From NCBI GenBank assembly GCA_035995205.1, contig DASYKS010000106.1, forward strand, positions 1 to 64,000: a stretch of DNA of 64,000 nucleotides, read 5' to 3'. Below, one piece after another: positions 49,316 to 57,614 of this stretch. Numbering within the stretch: position 1 is the first letter of the stretch; every line of letters starts with the position of its first letter. The notes beneath the pieces were generated by a model that was given only the letters and a program-made list of their open reading frames with translations, was not told the DNA's origin and did not search any database. A program made the position numbers and the translations under genes. This stretch comes from DASYKS01 sp035995205. Its GTDB lineage: Bacteria; Acidobacteriota; Thermoanaerobaculia; Multivoradales; UBA5704.

Positions 49316-50422
49316 TCAGAAGGACTTGAGGAACTCGCGCGCGTCGTCGGCGTGAGAGCCGTTCGGATCGAGCTCGAGGAGCTTCTTGAAGTCGGCCTTC
49401 GCGATCTCGGCCTTCGCCTTCTGGTCCGCCGGCTTCAGGCTCGCATCCGTCGACAGGCCGAGGGCGGTCAAGCCCCGGTAGTAGTAGGCCTCGGCCATCT
49501 CCGCGTTCTCCTTGACGACGCGGTCGAAGCTGTCGAAAGCCTCCTGGACCTTGCCTTCGTTGAACTGGCGGATGCCGATGTTGAGCAAGCTCGACGGATC
49601 GACCTTGGTGCCCTGGGGCAACTTGGCCATGTAGACCTTCGCCTCTTCCTCGCGCCCCGCGTCGACCAGGAAATTGACCAGCTCCTGAAGCACCCCCGTG
49701 TCGTTCGGCGCAAGGTTCGCGGCGGTTTTCAGCGTCTCGATCGCCTTGTCGGGCTGCTTGAGCTCGTACTGGGTGGCGGCGAGGATGCGAATCGCCTCCA
49801 AGTTGTTGGGCTCGACCGCGAGGACCGCCTGGAGGGTTTTCGCCGTCTGGTCGTAGTTCTTTTCCTGCAGGTAGGTCTTGGCGATCCGCAGGTCGAGCTT
49901 GCCCTTGTTCGCCTCGTCGACCTGTGCCCGCGCCCGCTCGTACTCGGCGCGCGCCTCGGCGTATTTCTGCTGGGCGAACAGCTCGTCGGCCCCGTTGATG
50001 ATGCCACCCGCGCTCGCCCGCTCGGCCGCCTCGATCATCTCCTTGGGGATCACCTTGAGCGTGATGTTGAGCGGCTTGGCCAGATTGAACTCGTCGACCT
50101 TGACCTGGCCTTCCGAGATCAGGTAACCCTCTTTCTCGATCAGCACCCCCCACGATCCGCCCGCGAGGCCGGCGATCGCCCATTTGCCCTTGGCGTTGGT
50201 GGTGAGCGGCTTGGGGCCCGGCGTGTCGACGTTGACCCGATCGGCCCCTTTGCGCAGGGTGATCTTGGCTCCCTCGACCGGCTTGCCCTGCTCGTCTTTG
50301 ATCTCGCCCTGGAGCCGGCCCTTGCCCGCCCACTCCTGAGCCCCTGCCGTCAGACCGGCGAGAGCCAAGAGCGCGACGGCGGACGCGATCCAAATCCTGC
50401 GCGACTTGTGCGCCATGACCAT
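49316..50422 (-). CDS. Secreted carboxypeptidase-regulatory-like/TPR protein
   Basis: A 368-residue protein with a signal peptide (RRIWIASAVALLALAGLTAGA). A carboxypeptidase-regulatory-like beta sandwich follows at ~30-125 (GRLQGEIKDEQGKPVEGAKI; WGVLIEKEGYLISEG), then about six TPRs (DLRIAKTYLQEKNYDQTAKT; NNLEAIRILAATQYELKQPD). It has the same architecture as the protein at 29366. A GAGGAGG four bases before the ATG at 50422 supports the start. It is the first gene of the six-gene minus-strand operon that ends with the response regulator. Confidence 0.85.
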   Translation of the reverse strand: MVMAHKSRRIWIASAVALLALAGLTAGAQEWAGKGRLQGEIKDEQGKPVEGAKITLRKGADRVNVDTPGPKPLTTNAKGKWAIAGLAGGSWGVLIEKEGYLISEGQVKVDEFNLAKPLNITLKVIPKEMIEAAERASAGGIINGADELFAQQKYAEARAEYERARAQVDEANKGKLDLRIAKTYLQEKNYDQTAKTLQAVLAVEPNNLEAIRILAATQYELKQPDKAIETLKTAANLAPNDTGVLQELVNFLVDAGREEEAKVYMAKLPQGTKVDPSSLLNIGIRQFNEGKVQEAFDSFDRVVKENAEMAEAYYYRGLTALGLSTDASLKPADQKAKAEIAKADFKKLLELDPNGSHADDAREFLKSF

Positions 50423-50592
50423 AAGCCTCCTCGAGAGATTTGAGCGGCTGGTGAACCCGCCGCGAAGATCCGTGCCACGGGCCTTCTGTCATCCGGCCCC
50501 GGGGAGGCGAAGCTTACCGCGCCCCGAAGAGCCTCGGCAACAGGCGGCCCGCCTCGGGACGCGCGAAGCCTCGCCCACACTCCCCTCCCACG

Positions 50593-50622
50593 AAAAAAGG
50601 GGCGGATCGCTCCGCCCCTTTT
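50593..50622 (-). terminator. Intrinsic terminator for the SGNH gene
   Basis: AAGGGGCGGA-TCGC-TCCGCCCCTT forms a 10-bp stem. On the minus strand it is followed by a run of six T, 22 bases beyond the SGNH stop at 50645. It separates that gene from the six-gene operon starting at 50422. Confidence 0.9.
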
Positions 50623-50644
50623 CGCCCTACGACTTCGATTCGTT

Positions 50645-51994
50645 CTAGTGCCTGCGGTGGCCGCGACCACCCTTTGGCGGAGGAGGAGGCGATTGCGGGT
50701 TCTCCGGGATGTTCAGGCTGGAGAACAAGTTGTGCTTGGCCTCTTCGCTGAACAGAACCGAGAAGTACGCCTCGGTGTCGTTGGCCGCGAGCGCTCCCCC
50801 GGCTGTGGCCGAGGCCCCGCCGAAGACGAACGGACCGAGATCGACCAGCGGGATGTTGCCGCCGAACTTCGCGTTGATCGCCTGGATCCAGACGTTCGCG
50901 ATGTAGGCGTAGCCGAACGAGGTCGGGTGAACGCCATCGAAGGAGAAGATGCCGCCGGTCAAGAAGGCCGGGGTGTAGGTGACGCCGCCGATCGCAATGC
51001 CGGTGATCGCCGCTTGGCGCAGCACGCCGTTGACGTCGACCAGGGCCGCGCCGTGCTCGTTCGCCACGGCCGCGATCACGTTGTTGTAGGCGGCCACGCG
51101 CGCCGAGATCGTCGCGGTCTCCGCCACGTTCAAAACCGAGGTGTTGGACAACGGCTGGCCGGTGCCGCCGAGGGCGGCCGGAATTCCCTTGCCGGCGCGC
51201 AGCTCGGTGGTCGCCGTCAGCAGCACGTGGTCACCTGCCACGAGCGGACCGTTCGGGCCGATCAGGGGGACCGGCTGGCCGTTGATCAGGACCGGCTGGC
51301 TGGTGGCGGGATTCACGACGAATCTCGGCACCGTGTTGACGAAGGGAATCGTCGTCACGTCCGGGATGTTGGCGAAAGCCATCTTCGCGCCGGTCGCGTT
51401 GATCGCCGAGGCGATCGCGCGCAGGTCGGTCTCGAAGCGGGCGACCGGGGTGATCGTGACACCCTCGATCACGACGCCCGAGGTCGCGGCCCCGAGGACG
51501 TCGTTGTTGCCGATCCAGATGGTCACGAACGTCGGGCTCTGCTGGACCGCCTGGGCGAGCGCGGGCTTGCCGCGCAGCGCCGGATTGAACGACTGGAGCA
51601 CGAGGTCGTGCAGGCCGCCGGTCACCGTCGCCACCGTGTCGCGGACGTTCGCACCCGGGACGCCGAGATTGTTGTACGGACCGGGGCGGGGGTTGGTCAG
51701 AGTCCCCGTGCCCGCTTTGGGCAGGATCGTCGGGCCGGACAGGCTGACCAGCTGGAGGACCGCCGGAATCCCGGGGTCGGAGACCAGCGGCTGATCGAAG
51801 GCGAGGCCGGGACGCGCCTGCTTGCTGATCAGGGCGGGGTAGCTGTTGCGCGAGATGGAGCCGGCGAGGCCACCGCTCTGGTAGCCGGCGGTCAAGCTGT
51901 CGCCGAGCGCGACGTAACGGGTGAAGTCGGCCTGCCCGAGCGCGGGCAGCGCGAGGGCGAGGAGCGAGAGGAGAACGATCGAATACCTGCGCAT
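50645..51994 (-). CDS. Secreted SGNH/GDSL-type esterase
   Basis: A 449-residue secreted hydrolase: signal peptide (RRYSIVLLSLLALALPALG), GDSL block YVALGDSLTAGYQSGG (Ser ~28), the oxyanion Gly in a later turn, the Asn of block III in TIWIGNNDVLGA (~165) and the catalytic Asp/His of block V in FDGVHPTSFGYAYI (~360). The C-terminus is Pro/Gly/His-rich. Such enzymes hydrolyse acyl esters of lipids or glycans. ATG 51994 is nine bases after TTGGAG. It lies 17 bases after the FadL gene and is likely co-transcribed, suggesting joint use of a lipid substrate. Confidence 0.85.
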   Translation of the reverse strand: MRRYSIVLLSLLALALPALGQADFTRYVALGDSLTAGYQSGGLAGSISRNSYPALISKQARPGLAFDQPLVSDPGIPAVLQLVSLSGPTILPKAGTGTLTNPRPGPYNNLGVPGANVRDTVATVTGGLHDLVLQSFNPALRGKPALAQAVQQSPTFVTIWIGNNDVLGAATSGVVIEGVTITPVARFETDLRAIASAINATGAKMAFANIPDVTTIPFVNTVPRFVVNPATSQPVLINGQPVPLIGPNGPLVAGDHVLLTATTELRAGKGIPAALGGTGQPLSNTSVLNVAETATISARVAAYNNVIAAVANEHGAALVDVNGVLRQAAITGIAIGGVTYTPAFLTGGIFSFDGVHPTSFGYAYIANVWIQAINAKFGGNIPLVDLGPFVFGGASATAGGALAANDTEAYFSVLFSEEAKHNLFSSLNIPENPQSPPPPPKGGRGHRRH

Positions 51995-52011
51995 TGCCAT
52001 GGTCTCCAAGC

Positions 52012-53313
52012 TCAGAAGGTGATGGTCGCGCTGGCGAGCAGCGCCTTGGTCTTGTAGGTGCCGAGGAACGGACTCTCACCCAGGAAGGTCTTGTTGCGAG
52101 TCCGCTCCTTGAAGTCGAGGTACATGAGCGCGAAATCGGCCTTGCACTTGCTCCCCTGGTGGCCATAACCGATCGTCAGGCCGTTGCGGTCGGCGTCCGG
52201 CAGCAGCGGAGTCACCGCCTCTTCCGGCTGCGGCGACTCGTCGAAGACGTAGCCGAAGCGCCACTCCGAGGTCGAGCTGGTCGTCCAGCGCAGGCCGGCG
52301 CGGTAGTTTTCGACGTCCTTCCATTCCGAGCGAATGGTCGAATTCGGCAGGTCGCCGTCGGTGAACGTGATCGTGGTCTTGTCGAACGAGCTCCAGCCGG
52401 TCCAGTTGACGTCGGTCTCCAGCAGCAAGCTGGGCGTGAGCGAAAACGCGAGACCGAGGCTCGCCATGTCCGGGAACTCGATCGAGGTCTCGATCGGCAG
52501 GTCGCGGTCGAACGGCAGCCGCGTGCGCAGCACCGCGTCGAGCTGCGCGTTGCCGGTCGAGACCTGGGAGAGGCGGCCGTCGCCCGAGTAGTCGATTTTC
52601 ACCTTGCTGCGGTAGGACAGGCCCCACGAGAAGCTGTTGTTGACCTTGTTCAAAATGCCGACGTTCCAGCCGTAGCCGTTGTCGAAGTCGGATTGGAGCT
52701 TGACCGCGGCGACGTCGACGACCTGCTGGGTGAACGGATTGACCGCCGGCACGCGGCGCTCCAATTGGATGTCCGAGAATCGCGCGATCGCGCCGAAGCC
52801 GATGCCGAGGGTCGGCGTCACCTGCCAGCCGATCGTCGGATTGACGTCGATCGCCCGAACGGCCGCTTTCGTGCTGATGTAGCGGCCGGAAAAGGAGTTC
52901 GGGTTCCACTCGGTGGTCAAGCCGAACGGCGTCTCCACACCGACCCCGAACTTCCAGGTCGAGTTGATCGGCTGCACATGGTAGAGGTGACCTAGAATCT
53001 GAGAAAGGGTCTTTTGATCCGCTTGCGAGCCCGGACCCGGGAACGGCGCCGCCCCTTGGAAGCTAGCTTCGGTGGTATGGAAGAGGACCAGGCCGCCGGA
53101 GTCTTCCCGCTTGGTGACGAAGGCGAGACCGCCCGCGTTATGGAAGAGGGCCGAGCCGTCGTCCGCCTGCGCGGTGAACGCGCCCGCCATGCCCATCGCT
53201 TTGCTGCCCTGCTCGAAAATGCCGAACCCCGCCGCGTGCGACGGAACGGCCATCGCGGCCAGGGCCAAAAACCCCAACGCGACGTTGTAGAAAGAGATTC
53301 CTCGCCTGCGCAT
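52012..53313 (-). CDS. FadL/TodX/OMPP1-family outer-membrane transport protein
   Basis: The 433-residue protein has a signal peptide (ISFYNVALGFLALAAMAVPS) and starts its mature part with AGFGIFEQGSKAMGMAGAFT, the hatch-domain signature of FadL. The rest is strand-rich with alternating residues and ends in an aromatic strand (LLASATITF) suited to outer-membrane insertion. FadL proteins let long-chain fatty acids or other hydrophobic compounds cross the outer membrane. ATG 53313 is nine bases after AGGAGG and is preferred over the ATG at 53322 that touches it. It is followed by the SGNH esterase gene. Confidence 0.92.
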   Translation of the reverse strand: MRRRGISFYNVALGFLALAAMAVPSHAAGFGIFEQGSKAMGMAGAFTAQADDGSALFHNAGGLAFVTKREDSGGLVLFHTTEASFQGAAPFPGPGSQADQKTLSQILGHLYHVQPINSTWKFGVGVETPFGLTTEWNPNSFSGRYISTKAAVRAIDVNPTIGWQVTPTLGIGFGAIARFSDIQLERRVPAVNPFTQQVVDVAAVKLQSDFDNGYGWNVGILNKVNNSFSWGLSYRSKVKIDYSGDGRLSQVSTGNAQLDAVLRTRLPFDRDLPIETSIEFPDMASLGLAFSLTPSLLLETDVNWTGWSSFDKTTITFTDGDLPNSTIRSEWKDVENYRAGLRWTTSSTSEWRFGYVFDESPQPEEAVTPLLPDADRNGLTIGYGHQGSKCKADFALMYLDFKERTRNKTFLGESPFLGTYKTKALLASATITF

Positions 53314-53581
53314 GCCTGTCATCCTCCTGGCAGAAGCTGCCCGAATTTGCTCTTGAATGGTAGATCCTTCAATCGATCAATCGACACAAGGCCTGCTCGT
53401 TCAAAGATTTGTATGAGCCTAGGTGCCACTAGGCCCGAACCCTAGCCCACGGGTCTAGAGGTGTCAACGGCGCTGAGCGCGGAAGGAGGGTGTTCCGTGT
53501 CGCCCCCGCGGGAGCTTCTCAAAGAGCCCCTCGCGGGCGAGGCCGCGCGCGGGTACACTCCCTAAAAGAGAGGGGAGCCTT

Positions 53582-54136
53582 ATGCCCGGAAAGCACGAGA
53601 TCCAAGAGGAGACTTTTCGCCAAGTCCGCGAATATCTGTCGGAGTTTTTCGACGATCCCTACTGCGACCCCGAGGAGGGTCACTTCTACGTCCGCTACGG
53701 CACGACCGTGCTGGAGATCTCGGTCGAGCCCTACGGCTCGGACGAGGTGGTGGTGCGGATCATGTCCTACTGTGTCCAGGGCGTGGACACCGCCGAGGAC
53801 CTGCTGCTTGGCCTGCTGGAGCTGAACCACAACCTGGCGTTCGGCCACTTCTCGCTAGTCGACGACGACGTCTATTTCTCCCATTCGCTGTTCGGCCGCG
53901 ACCTGGAGCCGCGCGACCTGTTGCGCGCGATCACCGCGGTCGCCAACGTCGCGGACGATTACGACGACCGGATCGTCGCGAAATACGGCGGCCAGACCGC
54001 GCTCGAACGGATCCAGCACACGGGAGGTTCGCGCCGCCGCCGAGGCGAGACCGGCGAGATCGACCGGCTCACCGAGACCAGCGAGCTCGATCGGCTCGGC
54101 GAGACCAGCGAACTGGACCGGCTGACCGACGAGTAG
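53582..54136 (+). CDS. YbjN/type III chaperone-fold protein with C-terminal 9-residue repeats
   Basis: A 184-residue acidic protein with GAGAGGGGAG before its ATG. Residues ~8-140 match the YbjN (T3SS-chaperone-like) fold: TFRQVREYLSEFFDDPYCDP, strand pairs GHFYVRYGTTVLEISVEPYG (in parts), LLGLLELNHNLAFGHFSLVD and RDLLRAITAVANVADDYDD. The last 30 residues contain three copies of a 9-residue unit (GETGEIDRL, TETSELDRL, GETSELDRL) encoded by 27-bp repeats. The stop TAG (54134-54136) abuts array D with no gap. YbjN proteins are sensory or chaperone-like, with no fixed function. Confidence 0.75.
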   Translation: MPGKHEIQEETFRQVREYLSEFFDDPYCDPEEGHFYVRYGTTVLEISVEPYGSDEVVVRIMSYCVQGVDTAEDLLLGLLELNHNLAFGHFSLVDDDVYFSHSLFGRDLEPRDLLRAITAVANVADDYDDRIVAKYGGQTALERIQHTGGSRRRRGETGEIDRLTETSELDRLGETSELDRLTDE

Positions 54137-54493
54137 GGCCAGCCCACTGGTGATCTGGTCCAGATCAGTGGTGTTCTGGGCCAGCCCACTGGTGACCTGG
54201 GCCAGAACAGTGGTGAGCTGGGCCAGATCACTGGTGTCCTGAGCCAGAACAGTGGTGATCCCGGCCAGATCAGTGGTGAGCTGGGCCAGAACAGTGGTGG
54301 TCCCGGCCAGATCAGTGGTGAGTTGGGCCAGAACAGTGGTGGTCCCGGCCAGAACACTGGTGAGCTGGGCCAGAACAGTGGTGGTCCCGGCCAGAACACT
54401 GGTGAGCTGAGCCAGAACAGTGGTGGTCCCGGCCAGATCAGTGGTGAGCTGGGCCAGAACACTGGTGTCCTGGGCCAGATCACTGGTGTTACC
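54137..54493. repeat. 21-bp tandem array D, 17 units in perfect phase
   Basis: Seventeen units of exactly 21 bases with no indel start directly after the YbjN stop codon. The consensus is GGCCAGNNCA then STGGTGNNCTG (or NNCCC). Changes concentrate at positions 7-8, 11 and 17-20, and some adjacent units alternate (GAGCTG versus GGTCCC endings), showing two-unit super-repeats in the second half. A plus-strand frame reads GQNSGGP/GQNTGEL heptads, but it has no start or ribosome site. 54494-54600 beyond the array shows no gene. Confidence 0.92.
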
Positions 54494-54706
54494 TGCCGGG
54501 AAACCTCTCCGCTGAGCGGGCGTACCGGTTTTCCGCGGCGAAACAGCTCTTTACTCTTCCGGTCCACTCCTTGCGGCGGTTGTCGCGGTACTTTCGGCGC
54601 TCAATTCACAAGTGAGCGGCCCGCCAGCCGCGCTGCCACCTCGGCGAACGCCGCTTCGGCCAGCGCCCGCACCCGCTGGGCGAGCGCCTCCACCGCCGCC
54701 GCCGCT

Positions 54707-54967
54707 CTAGGAACCGTCGGCGGTCGGAGATTCCACCACCGCCATGATCCGCGCGACGGTCGCCGGCCGGGGACGACGCCGGCCGGTCTCGTAGGCGGAG
54801 AGGCTCGCCCGGTTCACCCCGGTCATTTTTTCCAGATCCGCCTGCGTCAACCCTTCGGAAGCCCGGAACATCCGGATCGATCGCCCAATGTCCGGGACGG
54901 GAACTATCTCGGCCGACGGTTCGGGGCTACCCGGCACGTTCGTCGGCGCCTTCGTCGTCCTCGTCAT
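54707..54967 (-). CDS. XRE-family HTH regulator, 86 aa, possibly 3'-frameshifted
   Basis: The ATG at 54967 follows GGGAGGAG. Residues ~25-80 form a Cro/CI-type HTH: IGRSIRMFRASEGLTQADLE, KMTGVNRASLSAYETGRRRP, RPATVARIMAVVES. The frame stops at 54707, but in another frame the sequence continues AAAVEALAQRVRALAEAAFA, EVAARLAGRSLVN and ends at 54601, a plausible C-terminal helix lost by an indel in a GCGGCG run. It is divergent from the small Cys-rich gene at 55053, and a 16-bp palindrome lies between them, so it probably represses one or both. Confidence 0.75.
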   Translation of the reverse strand: MTRTTKAPTNVPGSPEPSAEIVPVPDIGRSIRMFRASEGLTQADLEKMTGVNRASLSAYETGRRRPRPATVARIMAVVESPTADGS

Positions 54968-55008
54968 AGGACGCTCCTCCCGTGAAAGATGGGCGGCATA
55001 GTCTCTTT

Positions 55009-55024
55009 ACCCGTTTAAACGGGT
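55009..55024. promoter_or_regulatory. 16-bp perfect palindrome, operator candidate
   Basis: ACCCGTTTAAACGGGT is a perfect palindrome in the 85-bp divergent gap between the XRE gene (start 54967) and the Cys-rich gene (start 55053). It suits a dimeric HTH repressor. A related site, GCCCGTTTACACGGAC (12 of 16 bases), occurs at 57023-57038 upstream of the second XRE gene. Confidence 0.65.
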
Positions 55025-55052
55025 GACGCCCCCAAACCAAAGGAGACTCTCC

Positions 55053-55424
55053 GTGGCCCGAACGCTCCGCCGTTTCGCCGTCCCCGTCGCCCTCGTCCTG
55101 CTGTTCCTGATCGCCTCCAACCAACCCGCGCGCGCCGCGTCGGGGGAAGGAACCTTTCGGTTCACCGACTGGCTGGAGATGTTGACCCGGCTTTGGTCGC
55201 CAGCCGGATGCATTCTCGATCCCCACGGCGGCTGCCGCGACAGCGATAGCGCACTTCCGCACGATACAGGCTGCGGATTCGACCGCGGTGGCAAGTGTGC
55301 GACCACCCCGATTTGGGCACCGGGCGGCTGCATCATCGACCCTAGCGGCGGCTGCCGCAATAGCGTCCTCCCGCACAGGGACGCAGGGTGCGGTCTCGAC
55401 CCCGGCGGGATTTGTGCAGAGTGA
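55053..55424 (+). CDS. Small secreted Cys-rich repeat protein
   Basis: A 123-residue protein from GTG 55053, after AAAGGAG. A signal peptide (RRFAVPVALVLLFLIASNQP, cut after ARA) leads to a short linker and two ~38-residue repeats. Each repeat has two Cys pairs: GCILDPHGGCRD then GCGFDRGGKC, and GCIIDPSGGCRN then GCGLDPGGIC. The CxxDPxGGC units could be short disulfide loops or metal sites. I know no named family. Its control by the divergent XRE gene is suggested by the shared palindrome. The gene stops five bases before the converging XRE-TPR pseudogene. Confidence 0.7.
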   Translation: MARTLRRFAVPVALVLLFLIASNQPARAASGEGTFRFTDWLEMLTRLWSPAGCILDPHGGCRDSDSALPHDTGCGFDRGGKCATTPIWAPGGCIIDPSGGCRNSVLPHRDAGCGLDPGGICAE

Positions 55425-55428
55425 AGGG

Positions 55429-56918
55429 TCACTGATCTACCTGTAGGCCTGACGCAATGGGAGCGCCCCCTCGCTGCCTTCTATAGGCGGCGAGGGCTCG
55501 GTACGCCAGCCGCGCCTGTTCGGCGGTCACCCTTTCCAACTCGGCTGCAGCGAGGAAGAGGCGCACCGCCGCAAGCTCTTCGCGTTGGATCTCAAGCGCC
55601 TCGAAGATTCTCGCGGTCTGTAGGGCGAGAGCGCGCGTTTCCGCATGCCGACCGCCGACGAGATAGCACTCCGCGAGGTTCAACGCCGAGAGCGCGGAAT
55701 CGTAGGTCATCTCCTGGGCTATGAACTCTCGCCAGACCTGCTCCAAGGCTGCCGTGGCAACCTGCGTGTCTCCCAACGAGAGGGCAGTACGCCCCTCCAA
55801 CCAGTTGACGCGGATCAGATCGATCGTGTCCCGCCGCTCTTCGGCCAGCGCGCGCACTCCGGGCAACAGGGGAGCCGCCTCCTCCGCTCGCCCCAGATCG
55901 ATTAGGCACACGGCAAGGTTGAACTGCGGGCCCTCCGATGCCGAGGTTCGCTCGTCTCGTCGAGGCAGGCGAAGGCGTGCCGCAGATCCTCTACCGAAGC
56001 CTCTGGCGATCCCAATTGTTCATGAATAGCGCTTCGCTTGAGCCAAAGGCGAACGGCGTCGGCCCCTTTTCGATCGATATCAATAGCGCGGTCGACTAGC
56101 AGCAAAGCCTCTTCGAATTGGCGCTGGTCTCGACGCAGAGAAGCCTCCAAATCCAGCACATGTGCCCTCGCGAACGGCGACATCGCCAGTTGCCCCGCAG
56201 TTGCGGCCTCCCGCTTCGCGCAGGCGAAGGCGGCCTCCGCCTTGGCGAACCAACCCTTCACCCTGCGGGCGTTGCCCCAATAGCACCAGGCGTACTCTTT
56301 CGCCGCCGCCTTGAGAGGCGGCGGATCGGAGGTGAGATCCGCCGCCCGGACGGCGAGAGCGCCCAGCGCCAGGGCGTCTGTCACGCTGCGCACCGCCACC
56401 CGCTCGCTCTCGTGGGCCAGAAGCTCGACCGTGGCCCAGGTCGCAAGGGCGGGAGAGCGGTCCAGCAGCGTACGGCGACCATCGTGAGACAACGGCCGAA
56501 GAGCCTCCCAAACCACCGCCGCCTGCGCCCGCGCCGCTTCGAGCAGGAGATCACGGCCCGCCTCAGAGAAATCCTGCCGCACCAGGCGCCAGATCTTCGC
56601 CGCGGCCAGCTCCAGCACCTCGCGCAGCTCCCGTGGCAGCTCGAAGACGTCGTCCGACGCGCCCGCACCGGCCAGAGCACGGATCAACTCAAGAGAGCCC
56701 AGGGCGATCTCGACCGCCGCTTTGGGAGCGCCCATCAAGGCCGCCAGCTTGTCGAGCCGCTCGCGCTCCAGGGGCTTGCGGAGGCGGCCCGTTTCATAGT
56801 CGCTGATCGTATCGGGCGAAACCCCCGCCGCAGCAGCAAGCTCCCGCTGTTCCCAACAGAGCGCCTCCCGGATCAGCCGCAGCGCAGCATTGGTCAGCCA
56901 AACGATCGGCTTCGGCAT
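55429..56918 (-). pseudogene. XRE-TPR regulator, interrupted by a frameshift
   Basis: From ATG 56918 (CCAGGAG upstream) an N-terminal HTH (LIREALCWEQRELAAAAGVS, PDTISDYETGRLRKPLERER) is followed by ~250 residues of TPR-like helices. Near 55905-55940 the frame is lost after DETSEP. The continuation is found one frame over as QFNLAVCLIDLGRAEEAAPL and runs in TPR-like form to a stop at 55429. Together they would make a ~495-residue regulator of the kind common in this lineage. A single indel is enough to explain it; sequencing error is possible. A site like the 55009 palindrome lies at 57023. Confidence 0.75.
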
Positions 56919-57022
56919 CGGGGCATCTCCTGGAAAGGTTCTCTAAGCAAGGGTGTCTAGCATAGTTCGATCGTGACAACCGAGAAACGGGAATGCCCGT
57001 CGCATCGGTTTCGGCCACAAAT

Positions 57023-57038
57023 GCCCGTTTACACGGAC
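57023..57038. promoter_or_regulatory. Second, imperfect copy of the XRE operator-like palindrome
   Basis: GCCCGTTTACACGGAC matches the palindrome at 55009-55024 in 12 of 16 positions and lies ~105 bases before the start of the XRE-TPR gene. A further small inverted repeat, ACGGG-AATG-CCCGT, lies at 56987-57000. These suggest cross-regulation between the two XRE genes. Confidence 0.4.
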
Positions 57039-57169
57039 CAAGGGCAACAGAAGTCGGTAGTTTGGGAAGGTTTGCTCCAAGTGTGAAAAGCATGCCCTAC
57101 GCTGCAGCTCATGGAGCTTCGCCGAGCCGCCGCGGAGATGTTCGCCCGGGACGAGAGCGCGCCCGCGCG

Positions 57170-57571
57170 ATGAGCAACCCGTGGAAGCGCCGCTGGGCGG
57201 AAATGGCGCCGTTTCGCGAATCGGTCCTGGTCCATTTCACCCGGCCGGGGCTGCGCCAACGGCTCCAGAACGCGTGCGAACAAATCGCCGAGGAAGCGCT
57301 GGAGCTGGAAGACGGTTCGGGCTTCGGCGAGTCATGGCTCAAGACCGGTTCGCGCGCCGGGGTTGTCGACCTCTGGCATAACCAACAGGCGTTTCTGGCG
57401 CTCGCCGCGACCCGGCGCGTCTCGGTGGTGACGGAAGAAGAAGATCTACTCTGCCAATACCTCGAAGAGCTGGCGGCGGACCTGGAGCGGAAAATCGCCG
57501 ACCTGGAGCGGCGGCTTGGACCGGCGCCGCCGGAGCTGCCTTTCGACGTCGTGCGGCGGCCGGCGAACTGA
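57170..57571 (+). CDS. Hypothetical protein, 133 aa, helical
   Basis: The ATG at 57170 overlaps the TGA of a possible 20-residue upstream frame (57110-57172, MELRRAAAEMFARDESAPAR), which may couple their translation; the longer open frame from 56993 overlaps the regulatory region and is not supported. The product has helices (RPGLRQRLQNACEQIAEEAL; LLCQYLEELAADLERKIADL) and a Trp/Asn-rich central stretch (VVDLWHNQQAFLALAA). The C-terminus forms a likely coiled coil. I do not recognise it. It ends 43 bases before the graspetide-like locus and may or may not belong to it. Confidence 0.5.
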   Translation: MSNPWKRRWAEMAPFRESVLVHFTRPGLRQRLQNACEQIAEEALELEDGSGFGESWLKTGSRAGVVDLWHNQQAFLALAATRRVSVVTEEEDLLCQYLEELAADLERKIADLERRLGPAPPELPFDVVRRPAN

Positions 57572-57614
57572 GGGAATTTTCACAGATCCTTAGAGCTTGA
57601 CGTACACTCCGTAC

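Noticed and set aside
54323..54985. Long plus-strand open frame rich in GQNSGG heptads
   Set aside because: It is the in-frame translation of 21-bp array D, has no start or ribosome site of its own and runs antisense through the XRE gene.
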